From contig NZ_RQER01000007.1 in assembly GCF_004770615.1 (NCBI RefSeq), positions 372,001 to 436,000 on the forward strand: a stretch of 64,000 nucleotides of DNA. Reading direction: 5' to 3'. The notes below the pieces were generated by a model, which did no database searches, was not told the DNA's origin, and worked only from the letters and a program-made list of their open reading frames with translations. The DNA is from Leptospira langatensis (GTDB taxonomy: Bacteria; Spirochaetota; Leptospiria; Leptospirales; Leptospiraceae). Shown in pieces: positions 8,397-19,412 of the stretch (positions within the stretch are counted from its first letter, which is position 1; each line of letters begins with the position of its first letter). A program made the translations under genes and the position numbers.

Positions 8397-10910
8397 TTAT
8401 TTCTTTCGAAACGTTCTCTTCTTTGCCTTCGCAGAAGGCTTCTGTTTCTTCGGATCTTCCTTGCTGACAGCCTTCTCACTCTCCTTGGGAGAAGTTGACT
8501 TTTCGTTTTTTCCAGAATGAGTTTCCTTTTTTGAGAGAGCTTTTTCAAGGACCTTCGGTTCGAAGAGTATATTTGCCACTTCTTCGAATCTGGTGACCGG
8601 AAAGAATTCCATTCCCTTCTTCACATAGTCCGGGATCTCATCCAGTTGAGGCCTATTGTCGGAAGGGAAGATGATCTTATGCACACCCACTCTCTTGGCT
8701 GCCACGATCTTTTCTCGCAACCCGCCTATAGGCAAAACTTCTCCGGTAAGAGTCAATTCGCCTGTCATCCCGAATCCGAGCTTGATCCTTTTGTCTAATA
8801 CCAAGGAAAGTATAGTAGTCGCCATGGTGATCCCGGCACTCGGTCCATCCTTAGGGGTGGCGCCGTCCGGAACATGCAGGTGGATCGTCTTCTCCGTAAA
8901 CAATTCTTCGGAACCTAAGAAATTCTTAATATAGCTGAGAGCGATACTAGAGGATTCTTCCATGGATTTACCGATCATGCCGGTAAGAAGAATGCCTCCC
9001 TTACCTTTTACGAATACTGCCTCGATCAGGAGTGTTGCGCCACCGATAGAAGTCCAGGCCAGCCCCAAGGCTGTCCCAGGAACAGTAGGTTTAGTCATTC
9101 GATCGTCTGTGTATTTCGGGACACCCAGGAATTTCTCCACGTCGGTGGCTTGGATATGTTTCGGATAGGGCTCCCCTTTTACGATATGCAATGCCAGTTT
9201 ACGAGCGAGCTTATCCGATTGTTTTTCAAGACCCCTCACTCCAGATTCCCTGGAATAATGATCGATCAGGGAGACCACAGCCTTCTTGTCCATCTGGATG
9301 CCGTAAGAATCGATCCCGTTTTTCTCCAGTACCTTCTTCCATAAATGTTTGGAGAAGATCTGGAACTTCTCGTCCGTAATATAACCGGAGAGCGTGATGA
9401 CCTCCATTCGATCCAAAAGGATCCTACTAATAGAGTCTAACGTATTTGCCGTAGCAATAAAGAATACCGAAGAAAGATCGAAAGGAAGATCCAGATAATG
9501 ATCTCGAAAGGATTTATTCTGCTCCGGGTCCAAGACTTCTAAAAGAGCGGCAGAAGGGTCTCCTTGCATCCCGATCCCTAGTTTATCTATTTCATCCAAT
9601 AGAATGACCGGATCTTTTTCCTTGGTGATCCTAAGAGCGGTGATGATCTTTCCAGGCATGGAACCTATATACGTTCTTCTATGTCCTTTGATCTCCGCCT
9701 CGTCCCTCATTCCGCCTACAGAGAAGCGGAAGAATTTCCTGCCCATCGCTTCCGCAACCGACTTAGCAATGGAGGTCTTTCCCACTCCGGGAGGTCCAAC
9801 CAAAAGAAGAATGGAGCCCTTCTCCGAAGGTTTCAACTTCTTGACCGCCAAGAATTCTAGGATCCTTTCCTTGACATCGTCCAATTTATAATGATCCCGA
9901 TCCAAGGTCTTACGCGCCTTGTCCAGATCTATCTCCCGACTAGGAGCTGACTCCCAGGGAAGACTTTCCAAGATATCTAGATAATTTCGGATAACGTTAT
10001 AATCTGCGGTATTCTGATCCGTGTAGAAGAACTTATCCATCTCCCGTTCCACTTCTTCGATCACTTCGGGATCGGCGGGAATGGACTTCAATCGCTCCAT
10101 GAATTTTTCGTATTTCTTCTCGTACTTTCCGTCTTTTTGGCCAAGTTCGGATTGGATCGCCTTCAGCTGTTCTCTCAGGAAGAACTGTCTCTGCTGTTTG
10201 TCTATCTTGTCCTGGATATTTTCCTGGATCTCTCTTTGGAGACTGACCAGATCGATCTCCTTTTTCAGATAGAGTAGCACTTTTTCGATCCGATCCTTCA
10301 GATTGACGGATTCTATTACGGATTGATAATCTTCCTTCTCTATATTCAAAATACTGCATACAAAGTCCGCCATCTTACCTGGCTCGTTCACATTCAGCAT
10401 GGTAAGTTTCATCTCTTCGGTAAAGAGAGGGTTGTTTTGTGCGAGTTCCCTCGTCATGATGAGAAGGGTCCTCATCATCGCCTTGATGGTGTTTTTGGGT
10501 GCTCCTGGCTCTTCTTCCGGATAGGTAACTTTTGCGACAAGCAATGGCTCGACTGATACAAAGGATTCTACTTTGAATCTACGGACCGTATTGATGAGTA
10601 TATTCACCGCTCCGTCGGGAAGATTCACCTTCTTTAGGATCTTTGCCACCACTCCGTAGGAGTAGATATTCTCTTCCGTCTTCTTCTCATTCTCTTCATC
10701 TTTTAGAAGTACGAGTCCTATGAACGAATTCCCTTTGAGCACCTCTTCCACTGCCTTAGCGAATTTTCCTCCGGGAACGATGAGAGGAGTAATGATGCCT
10801 GGAAAAACGGGACGGGTCTTGATAGGGATCAAAAATAATTCTGGAGGAAGTATGGAATCGACCGGGATAATACCGTTCTCGATCTCGCCTAAACTATCAA
10901 ATAATTCCAC
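8397..10910 (-). CDS. lon: ATP-dependent protease Lon
   Basis: The protein has 837 residues. The N-terminal substrate-binding LON domain starts [15 protein letters not shown]. The AAA+ module has Walker [13 protein letters not shown] (about residues 365-376), the [30 protein letters not shown] segment and [13 protein letters not shown]. The protease domain has the catalytic serine in DGPSAGIT (about residue 687) and the partner lysine in [13 protein letters not shown]. Lon degrades damaged and regulatory proteins in the cytoplasm. The start is GTG with AAAGGTG upstream. The last ~45 residues are a Lys/Ser-rich tail ending KKRTFRKK, longer and more basic than in most Lon proteins. No CIRCE element was seen. 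Confidence 0.97.
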   Translation of the reverse strand: MELFDSLGEIENGIIPVDSILPPELFLIPIKTRPVFPGIITPLIVPGGKFAKAVEEVLKGNSFIGLVLLKDEENEKKTEENIYSYGVVAKILKKVNLPDGAVNILINTVRRFKVESFVSVEPLLVAKVTYPEEEPGAPKNTIKAMMRTLLIMTRELAQNNPLFTEEMKLTMLNVNEPGKMADFVCSILNIEKEDYQSVIESVNLKDRIEKVLLYLKKEIDLVSLQREIQENIQDKIDKQQRQFFLREQLKAIQSELGQKDGKYEKKYEKFMERLKSIPADPEVIEEVEREMDKFFYTDQNTADYNVIRNYLDILESLPWESAPSREIDLDKARKTLDRDHYKLDDVKERILEFLAVKKLKPSEKGSILLLVGPPGVGKTSIAKSVAEAMGRKFFRFSVGGMRDEAEIKGHRRTYIGSMPGKIITALRITKEKDPVILLDEIDKLGIGMQGDPSAALLEVLDPEQNKSFRDHYLDLPFDLSSVFFIATANTLDSISRILLDRMEVITLSGYITDEKFQIFSKHLWKKVLEKNGIDSYGIQMDKKAVVSLIDHYSRESGVRGLEKQSDKLARKLALHIVKGEPYPKHIQATDVEKFLGVPKYTDDRMTKPTVPGTALGLAWTSIGGATLLIEAVFVKGKGGILLTGMIGKSMEESSSIALSYIKNFLGSEELFTEKTIHLHVPDGATPKDGPSAGITMATTILSLVLDKRIKLGFGMTGELTLTGEVLPIGGLREKIVAAKRVGVHKIIFPSDNRPQLDEIPDYVKKGMEFFPVTRFEEVANILFEPKVLEKALSKKETHSGKNEKSTSPKESEKAVSKEDPKKQKPSAKAKKRTFRKK

Positions 10911-11235
10911 GTTTTCACCTTTGCTTTCGAATTAGAAGAGCCGATTCCAGTTTTTGATCTGAGCCGCGATATTCAAACCTTTCTTTTCGCTCTTTTACCC
11001 TGAAAAGGCCCGCTTTTCCCGCAAAAGTTACGCAATTTTGGCGTAGTTTTCTCGAAGAATTTTTCCGCTACTTTTCTTGAACTGACGTTCAAATGATTAC
11101 GGATAGATCCATAACATCCGTTTCCCTTTATCAAGGGAAGAAAAGAGGATACCGATTGACTTTTAGCAGTCTTATATATAGCCTAATTCGAAATATATAT
11201 ATCTCGTTCTAACGAGAAAGAGTAGTGGGGAAGCC
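10911..11235. promoter_or_regulatory. Intergenic promoter region between lon and the esterase-like genes
   Basis: This gap holds the promoters of lon (minus) and the esterase-like gene (plus). A TTGACT at 11156-11161 followed by TATATATAGC is a possible but poorly spaced plus-strand promoter. Two small dyads are clear: TTCCCTT/AAGGGAA at 11122-11139 and TCTCGTT/AACGAGA at 11202-11217. The second lies about 20 bases before the start codon and could be an operator or a leader hairpin. Confidence 0.35.
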
Positions 11236-12693
11236 ATGCGAACATTCGCCAAAAGTCCGTTCCTTATTTCCGTTCTTGCGCTTGCGTTAAGTGTTCTGGA
11301 TTGCAAGACGGAATCCCAGGATACTACCAATCAAACGATAGGACTGGGGCTTGCAGTTGTATTGCAAAATCCCTACCAAAGGATCAATGCGAATCCGGAT
11401 ACGATCATCATCCCTAACTCGAACGCCACGTATCAATCTCCGGGAAGAAGCTACATCCCCGCTTGCTTCGGGAACTCCGGCAATACCAGTTTTCATTTCT
11501 ATCGTAAATCGGTTGCTTCCAATAACAAGAAATTGCTCATCAATTTCATGGGAGGAGGAGCCTGTTGGAGTAACGATAATTGCTTCGGGAATAATACCAC
11601 TACCTTCTTCAACTTCTTGGATACCGTTCCGGATCTCTTCGTAAAGGTGGCCTTTCAAGGCATTTTGGATGCGGATGTTTCCGCAAATCCATTAAGGAAT
11701 TACGATGTTCTTTTTATTCCGTATTGTACTGGAGATCTTCATATTGGTTCGGCGGACCCGACAAATTACGATGATCCTTATGTAGACCCCGCCAGTGAAC
11801 CTAGCGCTTATCATCATCGTGGACACGATAATACACTCGCCGTCTTAAAATATATCCAGCAAAACTACACTCAGGTTACCGACATTGTGGTCGCAGGGCA
11901 GAGTGCCGGCGGATACGGAGCGATTTTAAATTATCCTCATATACGACAAATGTTTAAGGATACGGCCACCTTCCCTGCCGTGGCAAATGTAAGCCTGTTG
12001 GCAGATGCTTCGAATGGAGCGGTAGTCGACAATTTCTTTCAGGATATAGTCAGGGACCAGTGGGGTAGCGCAGTAAATATGCCGACCTGGATCGTAGGGT
12101 CAAATTATCTGAGTGGGACTCCTACTATCCAAGACTTTATCAGCAAGACCGCTAACGCCTATACAAACGATAAAATAGGGCAATATGCCGCTCAATTCGA
12201 TAGTACGCAAAGATGGTTCTATAACGTTATGGGCATTATTAAGAGTGGGACCCCCGCCTATACCGATTCTTCTTCCTTCTTTGGCCCTGGGGATGCGAGT
12301 GAAGTCAGCGATCTTCCGAACAGCCTTGCCGACAATACACCGTCCAATTGTAACTGGGCACTTCATTCTAAGAATGCAATGCAGACCGCTCAAACCGCGG
12401 CTACTAACGGAAATTATTATTACTATATCGCTCCCGGGGATGTTCATACAATTACCACAAGCAACGAGATGTTTAACCTCACCAGCCAGGGTAAAAGTTT
12501 TAATTCTTGGTTCGCCAATATTGTGACAAATACGGGCACTACTCCGGAGAATGTGGACTGTTCTCTCGGTTCCGGTTCCCATCCTTGCACGGATACGAAT
12601 TATATCTCAAATCAGTACAATAACAGTTTGAAGAGATCTACTTCTCACCAATCTTTCAACAGTGGGAAAGATCTGGCGGAAACCTGCTTATAA
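11236..12693 (+). CDS. Pectinacetylesterase/Notum-like alpha/beta-hydrolase lipoprotein (copy 1)
   Basis: The protein has 485 residues, with a lipoprotein leader ending SVLDC. The hydrolase region shows the PAE-family pattern LLINFMGGGACW, then VLFIPYCTGDLHIGS, the nucleophile elbow VVAGQSAGGYGAI (serine about residue 223) and a late PGDVHTITTSNEMF that supplies the likely catalytic histidine. Known family members deacetylate plant pectin or, as Notum, remove a lipid from Wnt; a spirochaete substrate is unknown. A related gene follows 94 bases downstream, so this is a tandem duplication. GGGGA precedes the ATG. Confidence 0.82.
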   Translation: MRTFAKSPFLISVLALALSVLDCKTESQDTTNQTIGLGLAVVLQNPYQRINANPDTIIIPNSNATYQSPGRSYIPACFGNSGNTSFHFYRKSVASNNKKLLINFMGGGACWSNDNCFGNNTTTFFNFLDTVPDLFVKVAFQGILDADVSANPLRNYDVLFIPYCTGDLHIGSADPTNYDDPYVDPASEPSAYHHRGHDNTLAVLKYIQQNYTQVTDIVVAGQSAGGYGAILNYPHIRQMFKDTATFPAVANVSLLADASNGAVVDNFFQDIVRDQWGSAVNMPTWIVGSNYLSGTPTIQDFISKTANAYTNDKIGQYAAQFDSTQRWFYNVMGIIKSGTPAYTDSSSFFGPGDASEVSDLPNSLADNTPSNCNWALHSKNAMQTAQTAATNGNYYYYIAPGDVHTITTSNEMFNLTSQGKSFNSWFANIVTNTGTTPENVDCSLGSGSHPCTDTNYISNQYNNSLKRSTSHQSFNSGKDLAETCL

Positions 12694-12787
12694 ACGAGCC
12701 TTCGCTTCCCTTGACATTTTAGAAACCTATCTTACAATATTCTTAAGCTTCTATCCATATCGAACAGGAGCTTAAGAAGGTTTCTTC

Positions 12788-14305
12788 ATGTTTCGCTTTT
12801 TAATCGTTCTTATCTTCTTCTCCTCTATTCTCTGCACTAAATCCTCCAACCATTCCGATAACGAAGCAGCAATGAACGCAGCTATCCTAGGCCTCGTAGT
12901 CTCTCCGTATCATAGGATCACTCCTCATCCGGATACTTTCACCACTCAGGTGGATCATGGCTCGGGAACTCCTTACACGTATACGGCAAGTTTTACTCCG
13001 GAATGTTCTGGTACTCCGGGAAATACGAACTTCTATTTCTTCCGTAAGACTGTCAGAAATGCGAATACCAAACTTTTGATCAATTTCATGGGGGGAGGCG
13101 CTTGTTGGGACGACGCAAACTGTTTCGGGGACAATACCACAACTTATTTCAATCAGTTGAACACCATTCCGGATTTCGCGATCAATCTCATCTTCAAAGG
13201 CATCATGGACCAATCCGTTGGTGCGAATCCGTTCCGAAATTATGATATTATTTTCATCCCCTATTGCACCGGGGATCTGCATATAGGAAGCAAGGTCACT
13301 ACGTATGCAAGAGGCACCATCCAGCACCACGGATATGATAATGTGATTTCCGTTCTGAAATTCATCCAAAGTGCATACAGCAATCTGGAGGAGGTATTTG
13401 TGATCGGACAAAGCGCGGGAGGGTACGGAACCATTCTGAACTTCCCTATCATCCGAGAAACCGTGACGTCCATCAGTTCTGGAGTGCAAGTCCGGATGCT
13501 TTCGGACGCGTCTAACGCAGTCGTTCCTACTTCTTCTTATACTCCGGGTCCCGCGTTCTTTCCTGTTCTAGAGAATTCTTGGGGGGTAGAAAACGGCATC
13601 GGGAACGCAAGCGGGCATTTTACTTTTTCCAATCTTCCCCAATGGGTGTCGGGAATAGGTAGCACATATACCACATCTGCGGGCGCCTCCTTGAACGATT
13701 ACTTTAAGAAGGTAGCGGACGAATATCCAAACGACAGACTAGCTCAGTATGCCGCAGTCTTCGATGGGAACCAAAGATTTTTTTATAATGTGATGGGACA
13801 GATCAATAAGATCAATGCGTCCCAGTTGGCTTATACCACCGCAACTGTAGCCGATCCGTACCAGTCAGGAAAATCCTACTCTTCTATTTTCGGGGACAGC
13901 GACGGAAGCTCTATGCCGGACGGGAATGGCTCTTCCTCCAATGATTATACTACTTGCGATTGGTCCAAACAGGCAATCTCCAAGATGAAAGATGCAGCTA
14001 CCAAATCGAATTATAGATATTACCTAGGCCCCGGAGATGTTCATACAATTAGCACAAGCAATGATATGTATTCCTTGGTCAGTGGGACCGTAAACTTCGG
14101 GACCTGGCTAAGCGATTTTGCGATCGGATCCATGCCGACAAGCGTTCAGTGCAACGACTCGGCTGCTTCTTGTGTGAACACGAATTTGATCACGAGCACG
14201 ATCAATACCACTTTGGGTGAAGCGACTTCAGACACTTCTTATGCAATCTCACCGAAACAAAATCTCTTTACTACTTGCGGAGGAGTCGCGGGACTCGGCC
14301 TCTAA
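12788..14305 (+). CDS. Pectinacetylesterase/Notum-like alpha/beta-hydrolase lipoprotein (copy 2)
   Basis: The protein has 505 residues and is paralogous to the preceding gene: LLINFMGGGACWDD, IFIPYCTGDLHIGS, VIGQSAGGYGTI (serine about residue 209) and GPGDVHTISTSNDMY are all shared in order. The leader IFFSSILC gives a lipobox. It differs from copy 1 by several insertions in the second half (around residues 335-390). AAGAAGG lies 7 bases before the ATG, and the intergenic gap is short, so the two may be co-transcribed. The substrate is unknown. Confidence 0.82.
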   Translation: MFRFLIVLIFFSSILCTKSSNHSDNEAAMNAAILGLVVSPYHRITPHPDTFTTQVDHGSGTPYTYTASFTPECSGTPGNTNFYFFRKTVRNANTKLLINFMGGGACWDDANCFGDNTTTYFNQLNTIPDFAINLIFKGIMDQSVGANPFRNYDIIFIPYCTGDLHIGSKVTTYARGTIQHHGYDNVISVLKFIQSAYSNLEEVFVIGQSAGGYGTILNFPIIRETVTSISSGVQVRMLSDASNAVVPTSSYTPGPAFFPVLENSWGVENGIGNASGHFTFSNLPQWVSGIGSTYTTSAGASLNDYFKKVADEYPNDRLAQYAAVFDGNQRFFYNVMGQINKINASQLAYTTATVADPYQSGKSYSSIFGDSDGSSMPDGNGSSSNDYTTCDWSKQAISKMKDAATKSNYRYYLGPGDVHTISTSNDMYSLVSGTVNFGTWLSDFAIGSMPTSVQCNDSAASCVNTNLITSTINTTLGEATSDTSYAISPKQNLFTTCGGVAGLGL

Positions 14306-14312
14306 AAGAATC

Positions 14313-14864
14313 TCAGAAGGATTGGATCCCTTCTTTGAAATTCACACCTAACTCTTTTAAGGTTTTCTCATATAGATCCTTGGTATCCTTGTCGAAGCAT
14401 ATGAGGGCAAGTTTTCTGGGGAATTGGTCCTTATGATCCAAAACCGTTTGGATCGCAATCGGGGTCGCAAGCTCTTTCGGATAGGCGAAGATCCCGGTGC
14501 TGATACTTGGGACGGCGATCGACTCAAAAGCCCTTTCTTGAGCCAACTGAAGTATATTTCTATAGCAGCTTTCCAATAAGGACGCTTCTCCGAACTCTCC
14601 TCCCTTCCATACCGGCCCTACCGCATGGATCACATATTTTGCGGGAAGCTGCCCTCCCGATGTCAACGTACATTGGCCCGTAGGTAGTCCGTTCGGATAC
14701 CGTTTCAATTTTAGGATCCTGCATTCTTCGGCGATCTTGGGTCCACCTACCCTATGAATGGCGCCGTCGACTCCGCCTCCCCCCATTAAGGAAGAATTGG
14801 CCGCATTGACCACAGCATCCGCCTGGATGGATGTTATATCGCCTTTCCAAACATATATTTCCAT
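14313..14864 (-). CDS. Macro-domain protein (O-acetyl-ADP-ribose deacetylase-like)
   Basis: The protein has 183 residues and is a single macro domain. Key motifs are present: VWKGDITSIQADAVVNAANSSLMGGGGVDGAIHRVGG (ADP-ribose binding loop) and VPSISTGIFAYPKELATPIA. This matches the bacterial YmdB/MacroD type that hydrolyses O-acetyl-ADP-ribose or removes mono-ADP-ribose from targets. It is convergent with the esterase-like pair and monocistronic. No DarT-like toxin gene is adjacent. Confidence 0.9.
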   Translation of the reverse strand: MEIYVWKGDITSIQADAVVNAANSSLMGGGGVDGAIHRVGGPKIAEECRILKLKRYPNGLPTGQCTLTSGGQLPAKYVIHAVGPVWKGGEFGEASLLESCYRNILQLAQERAFESIAVPSISTGIFAYPKELATPIAIQTVLDHKDQFPRKLALICFDKDTKDLYEKTLKELGVNFKEGIQSF

Positions 14865-15080
14865 CGCCTATATAAAAGAAGGTAAAATCGGGATCTTGCA
14901 AGAAGATTTTTATATCTCATTTTTCGAATTCGTTTAATAATATAAACAAAACCATATCCGTAAAGAGGCGAAATCCGCTTAAGAGCTATCAATCGGGAAT
15001 TCAAATCGATTCCTTCTTATTATAATAATCGTTATCCGATAAAAGAAAGCGAAGGGATCTAAGTGTGATCTTGTTCGATC
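14865..15080. other. AT-rich intergenic region, no gene seen
   Basis: It separates the start of the macro-domain gene from the 3' terminator of the next minus-strand gene. It is AT-rich with TATAA-like tracts but has no convincing reading frame or RNA structure. It should contain the macro-domain gene promoter. Confidence 0.4.
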
Positions 15081-15128
15081 AAAAGAAAAGCCCTCGATCT
15101 CATCGGGAAACCCGGATCCATCGAGGGC
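15081..15128 (-). terminator. Two-tier stem terminator of the exported-protein gene
   Basis: The outer stem is GCCCTCGAT (15090-15098) with ATCGAGGGC (15120-15128). The inner stem is CGGG/CCCG with a 3-base loop. On the minus strand it is followed by TTTTCTTTT, as expected for a terminator of the gene ending at 15170. Confidence 0.75.
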
Positions 15129-15169
15129 CGAAATAACGAAAAGAATTGCTTATAAAAAGGTTATTGAGA

Positions 15170-16651
15170 TCAAATTCCTTTTAACAAGAGCTCAAGGGTC
15201 TTGGAGAGAACAGCACGAATATCGTCCTTTGCATCCTCATCCGGGAGAACCCGATTATTCCAGATCTTCAGTCCGAAGCGGATAAAGAAATTGTCCAAGA
15301 ACTCGGTCTCTATTTGCGTTTTCATCAGCGTCTTGGAGGCATCTCTATCCCATCTTAAGACCACGCTGGTGCCTTTTCCGTTATTCGCTTTCACGACTGT
15401 CTCGGTGAATTCATAGATAATGGACTGCAGGTTTCCCGGTACGAAAATATTGATCGCCCAAGAAGGAGCGAAATAGGCGAATGCGCCGCTCACATCGAAT
15501 TCCTTGATCTTCGTTACCTTTAGGCTCAACACTCCGGAGTTTGCTGTATTGGAAAATCTTCCCAATAATTGTATATCATCGTTTTCTAATACAAGTCCGT
15601 ACAAATTCGCTTCTACACTAGCCTTAGCGATAAAAGGAAAATCCGTCAGACTAGTCAAAAGAAACCCGTCCTGAGGATAGAAATTCCCTTTAGTATCGTA
15701 AGGGATCACCTTTCCGTTATGAGTGTAGAATTTGAATCGGATCTCTCTGGACTTGGACTCGATCGCGAATTCTCCGAGGCTTCTACCTTGTAGGTTCATG
15801 AGCCTCACTTTTATGAATCCCAAGTATTTAATATCATCCAGATAATCGCCAAAATCCGGATAATCCCGCATTAGAGTTTGCTCAATATTCCCCTCGAAAG
15901 CAAATGCCGTGAGTCCTGGGATCTTTCCGTCATGTTGCACTTTTAAGAGGGAATCCATTCCAAAATAATACTGCATGAATTTAGCAAGAGCAGGATAAGA
16001 TTCCGTAAAATCGTTAATTGCCTTTCTCGCTTCCGGATCTTTTATCTTTTTGAAGTAGGAAGTATCGGGAGAAGCGATAGCCTTGAGATTATTCGAATCC
16101 AGATAATGAAGACCAGAATCCATCGCATTCAATCCATGCTTATGAGTGAACGGGCCCAGATTAGTAGATACATCCAAATTTCCAGAATAGGAGTTCCCAC
16201 CGTATGTCGGATTCGGATTATGCTTGAGAGCAAACTCGGCGGAGAAGTCCCCGAAATTCGGAGTGGATACTTCTTTCATTCTCACCGTTTCCAGGCTCAC
16301 CTTGTATCCGTCTGGAAAATACTTTCCTCTGTACGTCACATAATGCTGACCATTACTATCCTTGGTCATGTATTCGGAATTAAAAAGGTTCTTTAATTCG
16401 AATCTCTCTAAAGAGCGGTCCAGATACTTATGAAAACCTTCCGCTCTACCATCGTATTTATTCTTAATGATTGCCGATCTCAAAAACTGAAAGAACTGTC
16501 TGGAGATATTCCTTCCATCCGGACCAATTGTGTCAGGAATATGTTTGAGCGATAACGCTGCGGATAAGGATCCGCTCAACGCCAAAAGTAAAATTAGAAA
16601 ACGAACTAGCAGTTTCCCGGATTTTTTTTCTCTTTCTATTCTTTGATTCAT
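15170..16651 (-). CDS. Exported protein of unknown function
   Basis: The protein has 493 residues. Residues 1-32 are a signal peptide (basic start, then LLVRFLILLLALSGSLSAAL with a likely AxA-type or lipid-free cleavage). The rest is rich in beta-strand-like alternation and aromatic residues, with no motif I recognise. It could be an outer-membrane-associated or periplasmic protein. I know of no function. It has its own terminator and a ~230-base upstream gap. Confidence 0.7.
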   Translation of the reverse strand: MNQRIEREKKSGKLLVRFLILLLALSGSLSAALSLKHIPDTIGPDGRNISRQFFQFLRSAIIKNKYDGRAEGFHKYLDRSLERFELKNLFNSEYMTKDSNGQHYVTYRGKYFPDGYKVSLETVRMKEVSTPNFGDFSAEFALKHNPNPTYGGNSYSGNLDVSTNLGPFTHKHGLNAMDSGLHYLDSNNLKAIASPDTSYFKKIKDPEARKAINDFTESYPALAKFMQYYFGMDSLLKVQHDGKIPGLTAFAFEGNIEQTLMRDYPDFGDYLDDIKYLGFIKVRLMNLQGRSLGEFAIESKSREIRFKFYTHNGKVIPYDTKGNFYPQDGFLLTSLTDFPFIAKASVEANLYGLVLENDDIQLLGRFSNTANSGVLSLKVTKIKEFDVSGAFAYFAPSWAINIFVPGNLQSIIYEFTETVVKANNGKGTSVVLRWDRDASKTLMKTQIETEFLDNFFIRFGLKIWNNRVLPDEDAKDDIRAVLSKTLELLLKGI

Positions 16652-16882
16652 AAGGCTAGTACTGCCTCTTCCTTTTTGTAACGTTTGTATGATATAAATT
16701 CTTTCGCTTGTTCACCGAGAATAGTCTCAAATAGACTTCTGTCAAGCCTATAGCGATCGCTACAATGTCTCTTGTCTAAGCGTAAAAATTCGCTTCGAGG
16801 AACTCATCGAAAAATTCCAAAAGAATTCGATTTCTCTGGATTTATAGCCCAAATCGTATAAAATCTCGCGCGGAGTTATTAT

Positions 16883-18595
16883 ATGATTTGGTATTCACGA
16901 TTAAATTTAAAGACGAAACTTGCGATCCTCTTTGCTTCTGTCCTCCTCCCTTTCCTAGCGTTAGTGGCCTTATCCATCATCAATTCATCTTCTAGGATCC
17001 AGGATATCGAAACAATCCGTAACGATAGACTCATTCCTCTCAAACAACTCAAAACGATTTCCGATCATTATGCGATCTCCATCGTAGATTGCGTTCACAA
17101 AGTGAGAAGTGGCGCCTTCACGTATGAAGAAGGGATCGCGAATCTGGACAAAGCAACTTCCGATATCGACAGGGAATGGAAAGCATATCTTGCAACGACC
17201 TTAGTAGAAGAAGAGACAGTACTGATCGAAGAGCTAAAACCTCTCTTCCAAGAAGCAGACACTGCAGTAGAACAAGCTCGAGCCTTAATGAAGGAACAAG
17301 ATAGGCAAGGTTTGGGAGAATTCGCGGATAAGATCATGTATCCGAAGATAGATCCTGTAGCTGGCAAGATAGAAAAACTGATCTCTGTCCAGCTGATGAT
17401 CGGAGAACGGATCTACCAAAGAGCGGAAACTGAATATGCTTTTAGCCTAACCGTATTTCTTACGATTTCGACAATTACATTGGTCTACATACTTTATGCT
17501 TCCATAAAGTTCTCCGTGACTCTCGTAAAAGGTCTGAACCTGGTCCGGATCTCCATCCGGGATGCGGACTTCTCTCATGCTATACTGGTAGAAGAAGACC
17601 AACACAATCAGGATGAGCTGTATCTTCTTTCCATCGTTTTTAGGAATTTCCAGCATAAGGTAAAGGATATGCTTTCTTCCATTCTTACCTTTTCAGAATC
17701 CATTCTGGCCTCTGCGGAGCAACTCTCCAAATCCAGCGATTATCTTTCCGAGAATGCACAAACAGAATCCGCGTCCGTCGAAGAGATCTCCGCTTCTGTC
17801 GAAGAGATCAGCGCCGGAATGGAGCAAGTTACAAATAACGCAGAAGCCCAGTATAAACTGATCCTATCCTTTTCCGGAGAAATGAAAGAGTTAGACAGCC
17901 TCATCACTAGAGTGGGCGAATCCGTTGGAGATTCTTTAGGAAGGATCTCGGATATGTATACCAAGACGGAAGCAGGTAAGAAGACTATGGGAAGTCTTTC
18001 CGAAAGCATGATCAAGATCGAATCCAGTTCCGGAGAGATGAGATCCATCACTGCGATCATCCAAGAGATCTCGGAAAAAGTAAACCTTCTCGCATTGAAC
18101 GCTGCGATCGAAGCGGCTAGAGCGGGAGAACACGGAAGAGGATTTGCAGTCGTCGCACAGGAGATCACAAGACTCGCGGAACAAACGGACCAAAGCACCA
18201 AGACGATCGAAGAACTGATCCGAACTAGTAACCAGGAAATACAATCCGGAAAAGGATTCGTGGACAGTTGCGTGAAAGTCTATGCGGAGATCTTAGAAGG
18301 ATTAGCCTTTATTAAGAGCGCCTCGGACAGCATTGTTTCCACAATGAGAGTACAGCAAGAGAAGAAGGAACTCATCCGTGTAGCGGTGGATCAGGTGGAT
18401 TCGAAATCGGAAGAGATCCGTTCTTCCGTAAGAGAGCAGAAGGTTGCGATCCTGGAAACGGCAAACGCGGTCACAAATATTTCCGTTACGGTGCAGAACA
18501 GCGCCGCCAACTCGGAAGAGATCGCAGGAAGCGCATCCGGACTTCTCCAAATTGCAAAAAATCTAGGAGAGGCGATGAACTTCCTGAAAGGTTAG
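16883..18595 (+). CDS. Methyl-accepting chemotaxis protein
   Basis: The protein has 570 residues. TM1 is near residues 13-33, a helical periplasmic four-helix-bundle-like sensor spans ~34-185, and TM2 is near 187-212. A HAMP-like linker follows. The cytoplasmic signalling hairpin has the diagnostic tip [38 protein letters not shown] (about 398-433), which binds CheA and CheW. Glutamate/serine-rich heptads on both sides are candidate methylation sites. The ligand is unknown. GGAG precedes the ATG. Its stop codon abuts, with no gap, the stop of the convergent membrane-protein gene. Confidence 0.95.
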   Translation: MIWYSRLNLKTKLAILFASVLLPFLALVALSIINSSSRIQDIETIRNDRLIPLKQLKTISDHYAISIVDCVHKVRSGAFTYEEGIANLDKATSDIDREWKAYLATTLVEEETVLIEELKPLFQEADTAVEQARALMKEQDRQGLGEFADKIMYPKIDPVAGKIEKLISVQLMIGERIYQRAETEYAFSLTVFLTISTITLVYILYASIKFSVTLVKGLNLVRISIRDADFSHAILVEEDQHNQDELYLLSIVFRNFQHKVKDMLSSILTFSESILASAEQLSKSSDYLSENAQTESASVEEISASVEEISAGMEQVTNNAEAQYKLILSFSGEMKELDSLITRVGESVGDSLGRISDMYTKTEAGKKTMGSLSESMIKIESSSGEMRSITAIIQEISEKVNLLALNAAIEAARAGEHGRGFAVVAQEITRLAEQTDQSTKTIEELIRTSNQEIQSGKGFVDSCVKVYAEILEGLAFIKSASDSIVSTMRVQQEKKELIRVAVDQVDSKSEEIRSSVREQKVAILETANAVTNISVTVQNSAANSEEIAGSASGLLQIAKNLGEAMNFLKG

Positions 18596-19324
18596 TTACT
18601 CGTTAGGCTCTTCCGGTTTCTCTTCGGTCTTGATGAGATAGAAAGTCGGATATTGTAAGAAGATATCCGAAGTCAAACTGAAGAATAATACGAATAAGAT
18701 CACGATCTGTCCGAAGAAAGAGGTTACCATTTCTTCGGAACCGGAAATGAGGAACATTACCAGCGTAGGAACGAACATGATCACGTACGGGGTCCATGCC
18801 GCCACTACGTAATCGGAACGTTTGATGCTGGAAAGAAGAGCCTTTAGTCCTTGTAGTATATTCAATTTTGCGAATAGAACAGGAACGATCAGATAGAATA
18901 CCAAACCCATGAGGAAAGGAGTGATCAAATATAGCCTGGTCAATTCTTCCGGCATGGGCTTGCTCGGATCCTTAGCGTATTTCTCGAAGGCTGCCTTCGT
19001 TTCCGGACCGATAAACGGAGTGATCAGGAAATTCAAAAGCAAGAACAGAACGAGCACGAATACTACCAAGAGCAGAAAGAAGACCAAAAACTGAGGGAGT
19101 GCCACAGGTTTTTTCGGATCCATACCGGATCGGATCACATACCCGTTTGCCACATACGTCCCGAGTAAAGCCAGCACAAGAGGCACAAATAGTAAGGCGA
19201 CCGCGCCTCCGGCCTGCATAGAAGGCACTGCTGCGAGCACTAAAATCAATAGAACAGATCGAATCGCAAGTATGGCACGGACCTGTCCTTTGCCGAGTAA
19301 GTATCTTAGGTATTCTTTAAACAT
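18596..19324 (-). CDS. Multi-pass membrane protein of unknown function (Yip1-like)
   Basis: The protein has 242 residues with about five to six transmembrane helices (ILAIRSVLLILVLAAV, LVFFLLLVVFVLVLFLLLNFLI and others) and a short acidic cytoplasmic tail. The layout recalls the loose Yip1 membrane family, but no diagnostic motif is seen. It follows another polytopic membrane gene on the same strand and probably shares its transcript. GGAAGAG lies before the ATG. Confidence 0.65.
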   Translation of the reverse strand: MFKEYLRYLLGKGQVRAILAIRSVLLILVLAAVPSMQAGGAVALLFVPLVLALLGTYVANGYVIRSGMDPKKPVALPQFLVFFLLLVVFVLVLFLLLNFLITPFIGPETKAAFEKYAKDPSKPMPEELTRLYLITPFLMGLVFYLIVPVLFAKLNILQGLKALLSSIKRSDYVVAAWTPYVIMFVPTLVMFLISGSEEMVTSFFGQIVILFVLFFSLTSDIFLQYPTFYLIKTEEKPEEPNE

Positions 19325-19412
19325 AAAGACTCTTCCGATAGGATTTTGGAACTGGGATCCAAAGCAAGCAAAAGTTCCGGAAGAAAGGCCCGAGTTCCCC
19401 TTCCGTCAAAGC

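Noticed and set aside
10911..11100. CIRCE heat-shock element upstream of lon
   Set aside because: No TTAGCACTC-N9-GAGTGCTAA-like sequence was found.
12887..13489. 200-codon minus-strand frame inside the second esterase-like gene
   Set aside because: It is a shadow of a well-supported gene on the plus strand.
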